Positions 1 to 10,797 of a stretch of 64,000 bases of DNA are shown one piece after another. How positions within the stretch are numbered: the stretch's first letter is position 1; each line of letters opens with the position of its first letter. The notes below the pieces were generated by a model. That model worked only from the letters and a program-made list of their open reading frames with translations, had not been told where the DNA came from and made no database searches. Source of the stretch: Nissolia schottii (lineage: Eukaryota; Streptophyta; Magnoliopsida; Fabales; Fabaceae); the NCBI GenBank assembly GCA_003254905.1, contig QANU01000247.1, positions 602,538 to 666,537 on the forward strand, given 5' to 3'. A program made the translations under genes and the position numbers.

Positions 1-1
1 C

Positions 2-800
2 CAACGCAAATATGCCTTGTCATTGCTTGAGGAGACTAGGTTCTTGGATGCTAAACCAGCTACCTTACCTATTGATCCCAACCTAAAGTTGAATGCCACT
101 GATGGTGATCTAATTGAGGATGCTGCCATGTATAGAAGGCTGATTGGAAGGTTGATCTACTTGACTATTTCAAGGCCAGACATCACCTTTGTTGTCAACA
201 AACTCAGCCAGTACATGGCCTCTCCAAGAACTCCCCATCTGCAAGCTGTGCACCATCTCCTGAGATACATAAAAACAGCACCTGGCAGATGAGTTTTTTT
301 CAGCTCCAAGTCTTCCCTGATCCTTAAAGCTTATGCAGATGCCGATTGGGGGAGTTGCATTGATACTAGGAGATCCACAAGTGGTTTTTGTGTTTTCTTG
401 GGAGATTCTCTAATCTCTTGGAAGTCCAAGAAACAAGCCACGGTTTCAAAATCCTCAGCAGAATCAGAACACAGGTCACTTTCTGCAGTGGCTAGTGAAG
501 TCACTTGGCTCAATGCCTTGCTTAAAGATTTTGAAGTACCCTATAATCCAATCATGGTGTTTTGTGATAATCAGGCTGCAATTCACATTGCCACCAACCC
601 CTCTTTTCATGAGAGATCAAAGCACATTGAGATAGATTGTCACTTTGTGCGTGAGAAAGTCAATTCAGGCTTGATAGTGTTGTCCCATGTACAGGGCAAA
701 CATCAGCTGGCTGATTTGTTTACAAAGGCTATACCTTCAGTTCAGTTCACTTGTTTGATGTCCAAGTTAGGAATGTTGGATATATACCTTCCTACTTGAG
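2..800 (+). pseudogene. Ty1/copia pol fragment (RT C-terminus and RNase H)
   Basis: The 3' part of a copia polyprotein, running in from before the window. The first half ends the reverse transcriptase (YRRLIGRLIYL, SRPDITFVVNKLSQYM) and the second is RNase H (AYADADWG, STSGFCVFLG, SWKSKKQ, CDNQAAIHIA, HIEIDCHFVREK, ADLFTKA). The frame is continuous except for an in-frame TGA at 290-292, at the position of a glycine usually found in this family (APGRG). The RNase H motif normally read as AESEYR is ESEHR here. The frame ends at 798-800, directly before a purine tract and LTR. The relic is recent because only one nonsense change breaks it. Any translation product would be cut before RNase H. Confidence 0.93.
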
Positions 801-805
801 GGGGG
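798..805 (+). other. Polypurine tract of copia element
   Basis: GAGGGGGG lies directly after the pol stop and directly before the LTR. This is the standard place for the plus-strand primer of a copia element. Confidence 0.75.
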
Positions 806-1092
806 TATTAGCTTACTTGCTATGCAAGTAGCTGTAAATAGGCTGTTAGTTTACTTGTTGTGCAAGCTGTAAATGTGCTGTAATTTTATTTTCATCACAT
901 GCCAAATGTGGAAGTAGGTTGTTATTGTTAGTTGTAGTCAGTTAACAATTCTCCCTTGTATATAGGGCATATTTACTTGTAGTTTTTCATCTCATCAATT
1001 CAATGAAGTTCATTCACTCAATTCACCAATCATCTCCTCTCTTTTTCTCTGCTACTGCATTCTGTTCTACTGATTCTGTTATGCAGAATACA
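806..1092 (+). mobile_element. 3' LTR of plus-strand copia element
   Basis: The LTR starts right after the polypurine tract and ends near ATGCAGAATACA. A TATA box (TATATAG) is at about 959-965, followed by the CT-rich, TTCATTCACTC-type R/U5 sequence common in copia LTRs. The length of about 287 bp is normal for the group. The start lacks a clean TG, so the left edge is uncertain by a few bases. The 5' LTR lies outside the window, so no target duplication can be tested. Confidence 0.7.
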
Positions 1093-1249
1093 GCTTGATA
1101 TTGAGCCCCAAATGAGAGAAAATAAAAAAAAATCTTCACTCCTTTTATTTCTTCTTCTCAACGTGTCTCTCTTTCTTCTTTATTCTCTTTTTCAGCTGTC
1201 ACATTCAATTTGAATCCTTTATATATGTTAAAGGGTCAAAATTTATTTT

Positions 1250-1434
1250 GTACGATAGTGTGAACCGCTACCCACAGTTAATAACCTCCGCAAAGTACTT
1301 TCTCTTTGCGGAGGTTAGCCTTAACAGCTACAAAATATGAGTAACTGCAGCAAAAAAACCGCCACAATTTGAAAACTTTAGTGGCAGTTGATTCTTAACT
1401 GCCACAACCAACCACCACTAATTACCTAGTGATG
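1250..1434. mobile_element. Possible CACTA-type subterminal region
   Basis: The stretch carries repeated short motifs in both orientations (CCGCCACAA, GTGGCAGTT, AACTGCCACAA) and ends with ACCTAGTG. This resembles the subterminal repeats of plant CACTA elements and the CACTA end seen at 57798. A perfect 13-bp hairpin at 1283-1316 lies inside. The opposite end was not found, so this is a weak assignment. Confidence 0.35.
1283..1316. repeat. Perfect 13-bp hairpin
   Basis: AACCTCCGCAAAG (1283-1295) pairs exactly with CTTTGCGGAGGTT (1304-1316) across an 8-base loop. It sits within the putative CACTA subterminal region. Confidence 0.85.
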
Positions 1435-1477
1435 GAGTACGGACTATTTAGATCATCATTTCTACTATATTGAATAC

Positions 1478-1691
1478 TGTGAATTAACATAGAGTTTTTA
1501 GAGAGAGAATTCATGAAGAAAGAAAATGTATTGAGTTATTAACTTGATGAATGTTTACACTGAAGTCTTGGCTTATATACATGATACAATTACACCATGT
1601 GTGTTAATTCTCTATTCTAATTAATCGCTACTAACTCAGTAATTAGTTGTAACCAACTAACTCGTACTAGTTGATACTACTCCCTTATGCA
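1478..1691 (-). mobile_element. 3' LTR of minus-strand copia element
   Basis: Read on the minus strand, this block begins TGCATAAGGGAG and ends AATTCACA. It is directly preceded by a purine tract (GTTTGAGGGGG, complement of 1692-1702). The downstream pol relic lies in the same orientation, so this is its 3' LTR. The length is about 214 bp. The left edge could instead be 1471. Confidence 0.7.
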
Positions 1692-1795
1692 CCCCCTCAA
1701 ACTCAGAATTGTTACGGTTACCAATGCTGAGTTTGGCCCTGAGATAAGGAAATTAAGATGAAGAGATCAACTCGGTAAGAATATCAACAGCTTTC

Positions 1796-3195
1796 TCATG
1801 AGTAGGGATATGCACAACTCGTATCTTGCTTGCAGCCACATTCTCTCAAACAAAATGTAGACCAAGCTGGATGAATTGGATTTGTTATCATTATGACTGC
1901 ACTGAGATTATCACAATAGATGAGAGGTGCGGAAGTTAGTGGCACTTGGAGCTCGCTTAGAAGAGATTTGAGCCACAAAAGTTCAGTGATAGTAGTCGCT
2001 AGGTTGCGATACTCAGCTTCTGTGGATAATCTTGACATGGTTGGTTGCTTCTTGGAGAACTAAGTGATAGCATTGTCACCTAAACAGACACACATCCTAG
2101 TATTTGATCACCTATCAGCAGGGTCAACCCCCCAATCTGCATCACAGAAAGTAAAGAGCTGAAGTTGGTGTCCTGGGCACAAGTGAATTCCATAGCCCAA
2201 AGTTCCTTTGAGATAACAAAGGATGTGCTTGACTGCAGCCCAATATGACTGAAGAGGATTGTGCATAAATTGGCACACCATGTTCACACAAAAGGCAACA
2301 TCTGGTCTTGTTATTGTTGCATACTGCAGAGCCACCACTATGGATCGATAGAGAGAAGGGTCCTTAAATGAATCAGTTCTTGTCTTTGAAAGTTTAAGGC
2401 TAGAAGACATAGGATTAGTGGTAGGTTTGCATTTTACCATATTTTCTTTGGCTAGAAGATCTGTAATATATTTGGATTGAGAGAGATGAAAGCCAGTTGG
2501 AGGTCTATGAGCCTCCTCAACACCTTGGAAATAATGAAGATCACCAAGATCTTTGAGGGAAAAGGTATTGTTAAGTTGAGTGATTAGATTAGTAATTACT
2601 TGTAGTGAGGAACCAGTGGTGATCACATCATCTACATACACTAGAACTTAGAGAGTATAGGTTGAAGATATCTTGATGAATAAAGAGGAATCACACTTTG
2701 CAACAAAGAAGCCCATAGCCTTAAGACTGTGTTGAAGCTTCTCAAACCAGGCACGAGGAGCTTCTTGAGTCTATAGAGTGCTTTATTTAGTTGCACACAA
2801 GATGAGGATTTTCAACAGTAAACCCTTGAGGTTGGGTCATGTAAACTGATTCAAGTAGGTCAACATTGAGAAAAGAATTGTTAAAATCTATTTGCTTGAT
2901 TGACCAGTTCCAGGAGACAGTAATGGTGAGTATGGCTCTAATAGTTGAAGGTTTTACTACAGGGCTGAATATTTCATGATAGTCAAACCCTTCTTGTTAA
3001 TGGAACCCTTTTGCCACTAACCTAGGCTTGTACTTGTTTATGGAGCCATCAGAATTGTACTTGATTTGGAACACCCACTTGTAGCCTATTGGTTGCCTAT
3101 TTTAGGGTAACTCAAACTAAGGACCATGTATTGTTTTTCATGAGGGTAGAGTACTCCTCTTTCATGGCATGAAGCCACTTGGGATCTAGGAGAGC
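1796..3195 (-). pseudogene. Ty1/copia RT and RNase H relic
   Basis: Read from 3195 down to 1796, the sequence encodes the copia RT start (ALLDPKWLHAMKEEYSTL, NNTWSLV), then in shifting frames the RT core ([27 protein letters not shown]), the catalytic MYVDD at about 2641, NTFSLKDLGDLHYFQGVE, the Y-R-S-I block and FCDADWG. RNase H follows (RLSTEAEYRNLA, IYCDNLSA). Several frameshifts and stops separate these pieces, so it cannot be expressed. It belongs with the LTR at 1478-1691 and the integrase block at 5141-6525; all three have one orientation. Confidence 0.9.
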
Positions 3196-4362
3196 TTTCT
3201 TGTCACACCTCAACTTAGGGCCTGACCGCACATATGGCAACTTCCCTACGGAAGCTCTGACGTGGCATACTAACGTACATGCAATGTTTATGAATGGGAA
3301 AATGATATCATAATAAATTCTTAGTTCATACACTAATTGCTTTCATTAAACAATAATTGAGTTTACATGTTAAACTGAAAATGTTGTTATGAAAATATGA
3401 CTAATAGCATAAATGCTAGATGGTGGATCCTACCCTAAGTGTCTGGAGCATAACTACTAAAGATTCTGGTAGACACCACTGCGAAGCTGCGAAGCAGAGC
3501 TTACCACTGATACTATATCCTCGTTGCTACTGGATGAAGAGGACGTCCTCACTATCCTCAGCCAAATCTAAAAAAAATTTGACAGAGGAGTGAGTTGTCA
3601 ACTTAGTGATGGGTATCTCGGTACCACACAAATAACACATACCACACGTAACATGATGGCATATAGATACATGTATATATATACACACACTAATGGAATA
3701 TGTAACAATTAAGACAAATATAAAACTGTTGTATGAAAGGAACTGAATAAACTGCATACACTGAATAAATTGAATGACTGAGTAAACTGAATAACTGAAA
3801 TAACTGATAAAACTGAATGTACTGAATAATTGGATAAATTGTGCTAACAACTGGAAAGTAAAATTGTATGTATGCCCACGCGCTCCTATCTAACTACTAC
3901 TAGGTGTGAGCGACGAGGTCGTAGGACCTGGTGCTATTCTAGATCATCTACCCTAGAATCTACTGTTCATGAAGTCTTGTAGGGAACTATCTTTGATTAC
4001 CCAAGTTATTAAGGCATAAAGCTACTGATTATGACAAGTGTATCCTATTTAACTAATCTTTGTTTAATAGTCCGACTTAAGGATTAAGGTCCCACACTTA
4101 GGATAGGATTCCCAGGTAAGAGAGGTGTGTCACAAACGGATATCTTAAGTACTAAGTCTTGCATTAGCCAGAATTTGCCCCTTGTTAAGGTCCATACCTT
4201 AATTAGAGTCTTTATTTTAAGTCTTACGTATAAGCATAACCTAGCATTTCTAAGGGTATCATACCTAAGGGTTTAGGTCTCTGTCCTAACATAGCATGAC
4301 ATAGCATACATATAAACATAATCACATGGCATGCCACATAACATAGCATTTACTGAGCATGT

Positions 4363-4419
<57 letters not shown>

Positions 4420-5100
4420 ACTAAATGTTTGACTCGCTACTAGCATGTTATAAAATGTATAAATATCTAATAAACCCCTAGCATGTTATAGCATAACTAA
4501 CTCTATTGATGGACCACAAAAGTGGAACCATCGACGCACCGGGACCACCATTCATTTGGAATATCACAGAACAGAGGAATGTTGGTACTAGAGGCTCCAA
4601 GCGGCATGTTGTTGGCACCTGAAAAGCCAACCAAACCACCGTCAAAAACCCATAAGGAAAACTTTTAACTGATAGGCCTCACAATAGTGATATTGGCATA
4701 GTTACGGTGCTCCGGCATTACCATGGCGTCTTGTGGACCACCGTGGGCCACCACAAACACAGCAGCGGTAATAAGACCTACTACCCTAGGCCATCCTAAA
4801 AGAAGGAATGGCTACCTACCTAAGAAGGAGAAAAGAAATGAGCAGAAACTTTTTTTAATAGGAAAGAAGAGTCAGAAGCTCTCAGAGAGTTGGAATGGGG
4901 GAAGAGAGCTCTATTTATTGGAGAAGAGATGGCTAAAGGGCTGGGTTGGGCCCTCTCCTAGTCCAAAAACTCAGGAAACTAGGGTTTTCTGGTTAGCAAC
5001 AGTGCGCTGGATTGCTTTTTGGGTGCTAGAGCACCTCAGCCATGTTTGCCTTGTATCTCGCATGAAATAGGCATGTCTCGCACGAGATGTGCCCATTTTA
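3196..5100. mobile_element. Foreign insert inside the copia polyprotein
   Basis: This block sits between the copia RT start and the copia integrase C-terminus and has no similarity to pol. It begins near TTGTCACACCTCAAC, a start like many plant LTRs (TGTCACACC), and has a TATA-like AATAAATAGAG on the minus strand near 4915. I read it as an LTR or solo-LTR insertion, but its edges and target duplication could not be fixed. It holds an (AT)n tract at about 4373-4416. No coding region is supported; the 115-residue frame at 4723-5070 has no recognisable feature. Confidence 0.5.
4373..4416. repeat. (AT)n microsatellite
   Basis: About 22 alternating AT dinucleotides in a row, inside the insert that splits the copia relic. 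Confidence 0.9.
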
Positions 5101-5160
5101 TAGGTGCATTCTACTGAGACACCAACTCAATAGGTGCATTCTACTGAGACACCAACTCAA
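5101..5160. repeat. Perfect 2 x 30-bp tandem duplication
   Basis: 5101-5130 and 5131-5160 are identical. On the minus strand each copy reads as the end of a copia fragment (IELVSQ then a stop). It lies exactly at the junction between the copia relic and the foreign insert. Confidence 0.95.
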
Positions 5161-6525
5161 TAGAAGGAACATACTTGGATGGAGATAGAGAGACATTAGG
5201 AGATATGGAGGGTGAGAACATAGTGTGATATAGAAAAATTGCCTCATCAAAGACCACATTTCTAGACACATATATTTTACCAGAGTTTGCTAGACATTTA
5301 TAGCCTTTGTGATTATCACAATAGCCAAGGAACAAACATAGTTCAAACCTGAAGTCTAATTTGTGAGTATTATATGGTCGTAAACATGGATAACAAGCGC
5401 ACCCAAATGTCCTAAGAAAGGGATAGTAAGGAATTTTGTGAAATAGTTTCTAAAATGGAGAAATATTTTGTAGAATTGAGGTAGGCATGAGATTGATTAA
5501 GTCAGTAGCAATGAGAAAATATTCACCCCAAAAGTGCATGGGAAGTAAGGCAGTGCCTAGAAATGTTAGAGCAGTTTCTACAATGTGCCTATGCTTTCTC
5601 TCAACACTTCCATTTTGCTGGTGAGTATGAGGACAAGAAAACCTATGATAAATGCCATGAGATTGCAAAAATTTGGCAAAATTGAGATATTCCTTAGCAT
5701 TATCTATTTGGATTGCTTTAATTTGTTTGCCTAAGTGATGTTCTAGGAAGGTTTTGAACTGAATGAATGCTTGAAGAGCCCGGGATTTCTAATGTAGAAG
5801 ATAAATCCAAGTATGTTTGGAATAGGCATCAATGGAATTGATGTAATATCTGGCACCTGAACTAGTTGCAATAGGTGCAGGCCCCCAAATGTCAGAATAA
5901 ATTAGTTCTAATAGTTGATTATGTTTGGAATAGGCATCAATGAAATTGATGTAATATCTGGCACCTGAACTAGTTGCAATAGGTGCAGGGCCCCAAATGT
6001 CAAAATAAATTAGTTCTAATGGTTCATTATAAGTGGTGGTTGAGTATTGAAAAGGAAGCTGATGAGATTTACTAATACAACAAGATTGACACACAACAAA
6101 AATTTTATTTTCATCAAAAGGTATCTTATAAATTCTTAATACTTGATGAACAATTTTTCTATGAGGATGGCCTAAACGAGAATGCCATAACAGAAAAGAA
6201 TGAATATTTGCATTAACTACTTGATGAGCATGATAAGCAGAATATACATTGTTATTTATAGAAAGGGAAACTACAGTTGTTTTATTGAAAGCAGAAACAG
6301 GAAATCTTGAATTAGTTGCAACAAATCTTGAGCTATTGGTGTACAAATCAGGAAATGCATACAAACCATCCTTAATGATACACCAGAGTAGAATCTCCTT
6401 GGAATCCTGAGATTTGACAAAACAACAATTAGGATGAAACTCAAAGAACACATCATTTTCCCTAGAAAATTGAGAAACACTAAGTAGGTTCTTGGTATGG
6501 CCAGGCACATGTATGGGAAACCTTG
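5141..6525 (-). pseudogene. Ty1/copia GAG-pre-integrase and integrase relic
   Basis: Read downwards from 6525: PGHTKNLLSVSQF (end of the protease region), the pre-integrase zinc-binding block (HSRLGHP then CQSCC), the integrase core with its first catalytic aspartate (LIYFDIWGPAPI), then in other frames the block with the catalytic glutamate (HTHQQNGSVERKHRHIVE, about 5560-5640) and FLGYCDNHKGYKCL near 5300. An in-frame 108-bp duplication repeats the first catalytic segment. Gag and most of protease are missing: homology stops where LTR copy A begins, near 6526. Frames are broken, so it is not functional. Confidence 0.88.
5812..6027 (-). repeat. 108-bp in-frame tandem duplication in integrase
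   Basis: Units 5812-5919 and 5920-6027 differ at only a few bases. Each encodes 36 residues, including DIWGPAPIATSSGARYYI. The copy length is a multiple of three, so the reading frame continues through both copies and the catalytic aspartate segment occurs twice. Confidence 0.92.
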
Positions 6526-6529
6526 GGGA

Positions 6530-8851
6530 TCATTCTTTGTTTTCTACTCAATTATGATTCCGTCGCTCAGGGGTCTCTAAGTGTCATATCATACTAAAAC
6601 CCTAATTATTATTATTAATCCTGTTAGTCCTGACCAGCTTTAACTAGTTTACTAGGTGATTGGGGAATCTATTATTTGACTTACTTAACCTAGGAAAACC
6701 TTCTGTACTTACTACATTTCATTCATGACTTTAGGTCATATCGTTCTTACATCTCTTATTCTCATGTAGGGGTTCTTCGTGAAAACCTTCTTACTTATCC
6801 TTGCCTCTTTACATATTCTTTTCAATATAAGCTACTTACCGACAGGAAAGTGAACCTCCCTGCAAGCCACCTACCTATAGGAAACACTGACCATCCTCTT
6901 CCATGCAAGCCACCTACCGTCAGGAAAGTGAACATCCCTGCAAGCCACCCACCTATAGGAAACACTGACCGTCCTCTTCCCTGCAAGCGACCTACCTACA
7001 GGAAAGTGAACACTCTTGCAAGCAACCTACCTATAGGAAATACTTATCTTTACTTCTCCATAGGCTCCTACCTACAGAAACCTTAGACTTTTTACTACCA
7101 ACCTTGTGCGAGGTAGGATAGTAACCACATCTTAACATATTGCCTTATCATGCTTTCAAGGTTCCTCTAACATATCTTCATTACGTTTATACATACTCTG
7201 GGCTCTATAGTTCTCTTACATATTTATCTCTACCTTGAGCTTATTTATTCTATTCCTACTTACCTTTACTAACTTCATGCTATCCCTACGCTATCCTTCC
7301 TACCTTTCTTATTCGTTGGTAGCTAATCCCTAGGCTCTTACTCGTACTTCTATAACTCCATTGCTTTATCTCGAACCCTCAAGCCCTAATTGCTCTAACC
7401 CTCCTCCATCCTTGTTCCTGGTCATCCTATGTCTGCCCATTCCATCTAAACTTATCTCCCCAACACCCTTTATGCTCACGCGTATCCTTAAATCTTGATT
7501 ATTTCTACACCTAATGACATTCTTCAGTCACTCAGCACACCCTTCAGGTCGCTCAGCCGCCACTGGGAACTCTAAGGTTGCTCACCTACTCCACCACAGG
7601 TTGCCCTATGGTTCTTGCTTCAGTCCGCTCAGTGGGCCTCCTTGGCGGCCTTGCGGTTGCGTGAATACCAGGGCCGCTCAGCAGACCTCCTTGACCGCTC
7701 AGCATCCTGGCGTAAAACTAGATCATAACTTGGCTATTTTTCCTCTCTTTCACCCTTGCTCTAAACCACTTCCATGCCCAACTCTTAGGACTTCCATACC
7801 CACTGTCAACCCACTAAGACTATGTATCTCTCTTCTAAAACATCATAAAACACATACACATAACATATTCCAACATCTTCAAGCATAGAATCTCATAACA
7901 ACCCTAAGACCACCAAGAGGTGATTTAAGCTAGTTTTATCCACAATCCACGTAAACCTAACATAAACTATCACAAACATGCCACATAGATAGTGGAAGAT
8001 TGGTTTGCCCACCTTTGGAGAAGTTCACCAGTTGATGGAGAGAACTTTGCCTAAAAGTCTCCAGAAGCCCTAGATGCTTTCAAAGCTTGCTTGCTCACCT
8101 TTTTCCAAGAGAAAACTTGAGAGGAAAGTGATGTCGAAGACCACGGTTTTTTGGGGGAAAGTGATGGAAATTTGGTTTTAAGAAGACAAGAAGTCAAGGA
8201 AGGAAAGCTTAGGAAAGTGTGCAAAGGCAACACAAAGCTATGCTTGGCTTTGATGGCTTAAGAAGAAAAATGACATTGGAGAGCTATAGGAAGGAAGGAA
8301 GGAATTCGGTTTTGGCCCACTATTTATCGGAGAAAATAGTGAAAATAAGATGAGCATGATGACTTGGCTTTTGTGGTTCACAAAGAAAGCCAAGTTTGAC
8401 TTTGCTTTGACCAAAATCTTGTGGTTTAGGTTTTTCCATGTGTTTTTCATGCCCTAACCGTGTGTGTGTGGGTGGGCCATGGCTTTGCTTCTTCAAATTG
8501 AAGACCAAACTCTGTTCGTGTTTGGTTGTTCGTTGTTCGGGTGTTTCGCATACAGTCGTCTGAAAAATATTTCGATCACATTACTGTGATCTACTAATTT
8601 TTCTAGTGAGGAATTTAGGTTCATCCAAGGTATTTGTAAATTTATTTTCATGAAAGTGTTATTTACAGATACCTTGGATGGCGATTAAATTCCGGTGACG
8701 AAAGGCAATAAATCCGGTGTCTGCGAACTATCGCCTTATTTGGTGCTTTTGGGGGATAAAATTGGAATTTGCAACTCTAATCTAATTATATTACTTATTA
8801 TATTTATTTATTATGCGAAATCTTTGTAAGGGAAAAAATCGGGATGTTACA
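6530..8851 (-). mobile_element. TGTAACA-family LTR, copy A (3'-truncated)
   Basis: On the minus strand it starts TGTAACATCCCGATT at 8851, has a TATA-like GATAAATA (complement of 8321-8328), and runs down to about 6530, where it meets the copia relic. Stretches at 6540-6640, 7520-7720 and 7990-8040 match copy B near 35360-35480, 36390-36530 and 36770, and the 8560-8851 block matches copies C and D. The part that holds the open frame in copies B and C is absent. It carries a 78-bp tandem array. I infer a gypsy-type LTR with U3 on the right. Confidence 0.65.
6838..7060. repeat. 78-bp tandem repeat, about 2.8 copies
   Basis: The motif ACC-x-ACAGGAAAGTGAAC recurs at 6838, 6916 and 6994, a spacing of exactly 78 bp. 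Each unit has two halves sharing CTGCAAGCxACCTACC. The repeats keep an open frame by chance, so the 78-residue frame there is not taken as a gene. Confidence 0.85.
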
Positions 8852-10282
8852 ACAACAATATGGATCGGAGAATTTGGGATGATAGAAAACTGGAGGTGGA
8901 AGTGGATAATTTTTGTGGAGAGAGAAAACAAAGAAATTATACTCAGAGTAGCGGAAGTAGAACGAGACTATACAAAGACAGCCAATAAGGAAACATGGTT
9001 GATACACATGTCATTGTGGATGTTATTGCTTTGATACCATATTAAGAAATCAAAGAAAATAACGATTGTATTATATCCTTATTGCGTTCTTATACTGCTC
9101 TACCCAGTATACCTTTTTATAATTTTTTTATTCTTTAACTGAAAAAAAAATATTTTATCCTCCCTTCTGGATCAAATTTTTAAATCAAACCACTCTCTCC
9201 AACCCAAGGCCACCAACCATCATCTCCGACTGAGAGTGCTCGGGTCTTCCAAGAGAACCACCTCCACTCAAAGCCAAAAACACGAAAAATGTACGCAAAG
9301 ATAGAAATAAATGAATTTTTATCATCAATCACACAAACCCATAAATAACAATCTTGATCTACAATATCAACCCAAAAGTTTATCCTCAATTAGATCTAAA
9401 AAAATCAAATTTAAAGTCTTCTCCTTTATTTCATCATCAACAACAAAATTAACACACCAACAGGCCTGTAGAGTTGTAACTCACGTATAACCAGATTTAA
9501 AAGCTTCATCTTCTCAAACACACACTTAACATCATAGTAGATTTCAACTCCAAAATTAAAATCAAGACAAAATCTAAAGAATCGTGACAAAAATGACAAT
9601 TACGAATAGATCTATATTTCCAACAATTAGACATTTTAGCAGAGTTAAAGATACATAAAGGAAAAAAGAGAGAGAACATAATCAAAAAGAAAAAAAAGAA
9701 AAAAGAAAAGGAAAAAAAAAACATTTAGCCACCCATCTCCACCATCATCTAACCGTCGAGCTCAAACCCCACCTTCGCCAAAACCGCTGCGCACACTTCT
9801 TGCAACTGTCATCTACGTTGCTCGGCTCCGCATCATGACTGAGGCCCGATAATAAGGAGCTCGAGAAACCCAAGAAAACTAAGCCAGAAAAGAAGAAGGA
9901 ACTCGTGAAGGGGTTTGATCAATGGCGATAGTGAAGGAGGCCACAGATTTGGTCTCCTCCAAGTCAGATCTAGCCTCTGCCGAGCTTCTTGACGTCACTA
10001 AAGTTGACAACGAAGAGGACGAGGTCGACAACGAAGTGGTGAGTGGGAGGGATGATGGAGAGAGAAAGGGAATAGAGATGGGAGCGAGGGGATCGAAAGT
10101 TGCAGAAGAGTTTTTTGATGGTGTCTTTGTAGTTTTAGTCTTGTAAAATTAATGATTATTTATTATACTACTCTAATTCTACGCATTTATTAATATCAAA
10201 ATGTAATGAATGGTGAAAAAATAAGCTTCGCACTGAATGCGAAACTTTTCAACTTTTCATTCCCCTGCTAAATTAATCTTTT
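8852..10282. other. No supported gene; AT-rich repeat debris
   Basis: It holds an orphan copia primer-binding site at 9027-9039 and homopurine/homopyrimidine runs. A 74-residue acidic frame at 9922-10146 (starts MAIVKEATDLV) has no recognisable domain and no second exon that I could join, so I do not call it a gene. Confidence 0.5.
9027..9039 (-). other. Orphan copia primer binding site (initiator tRNA-Met type)
   Basis: The complement reads TGGTATCAAAGCA, one base from the TGGTATCAGAGC typical of copia elements. No matching LTR or gag is recognisable next to it, and the sequence to its right is not the LTR found at 1478-1691. Confidence 0.5.
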
Positions 10283-10797
10283 GGTTAAATAAGTTTTTAA
10301 TTCTTGTAATATCAAAAATTTTGTGTTTAGTCTCTCAAAAAAATTTCATTTGAATTGAGTCTCTTTAAAAAAAATTTGTTCGTTTTTAGTTTTGACGTCA
10401 ATTTAAGTTGGACGGCGCTAACATAACCGTTAATTTCGCCACTTGGCGTGCCATTACATTCCGAAGTCGCTCTCTCTTGACCACTACATCCATATGGGAT
10501 TTGAGGGTGCGAGAAAGAGAGTCTTTGAGGTGAGGGATGAGAGTGTAGGAGGGAAGAGAGTGCGAATTGAAGAGGCATCCCGTTTGGATGTAGTAGTCGA
10601 GAGAGGTCAGCTTCGGAATGTAGTGGCACGCCACGTGGCGAAGTTAACAGTCACGTCAGCGCCTTCTAACTCAGACTGACGACAGGGACTAAAAAATAAA
10701 TAAAATCTTTTTAGTGAAATTGAATCCAAACGAAAAATTTTCGAAGGACTAAACCCAAAAAATTTTATTTTACAAGAACTAAAAACTTATTTAACGC
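10283..10797. mobile_element. Mutator-like non-autonomous element with long inverted repeats
   Basis: The left arm (10283 to about 10490) and right arm (about 10590 to 10797) are inverted copies: GTTAAATAAGTTTTTA at the outer ends, then a shared series ending in CACTTGGCGTGCCA / TGGCACGCCACGTGG and ACATTCCGAAG. The flanks TAATCTTTT (left) and TAATATTTT (right) look like a 9-bp target duplication with one change, which fits Mutator. There is no transposase inside. Open frames on both strands here are shadows of the palindrome. Confidence 0.8.

Noticed and set aside
4723..5070. 115-residue frame inside the copia insert
   Set aside because: No recognisable motif, and it lies within LTR-like sequence.
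6850..7086. 78-residue repetitive frame
   Set aside because: A by-product of the 78-bp tandem array; the unit length is a multiple of three, so frames stay open without coding.
10327..10679. Three overlapping 78-100 residue frames on both strands
   Set aside because: They are mirror images produced by the palindromic Mutator-like element, with no domain.
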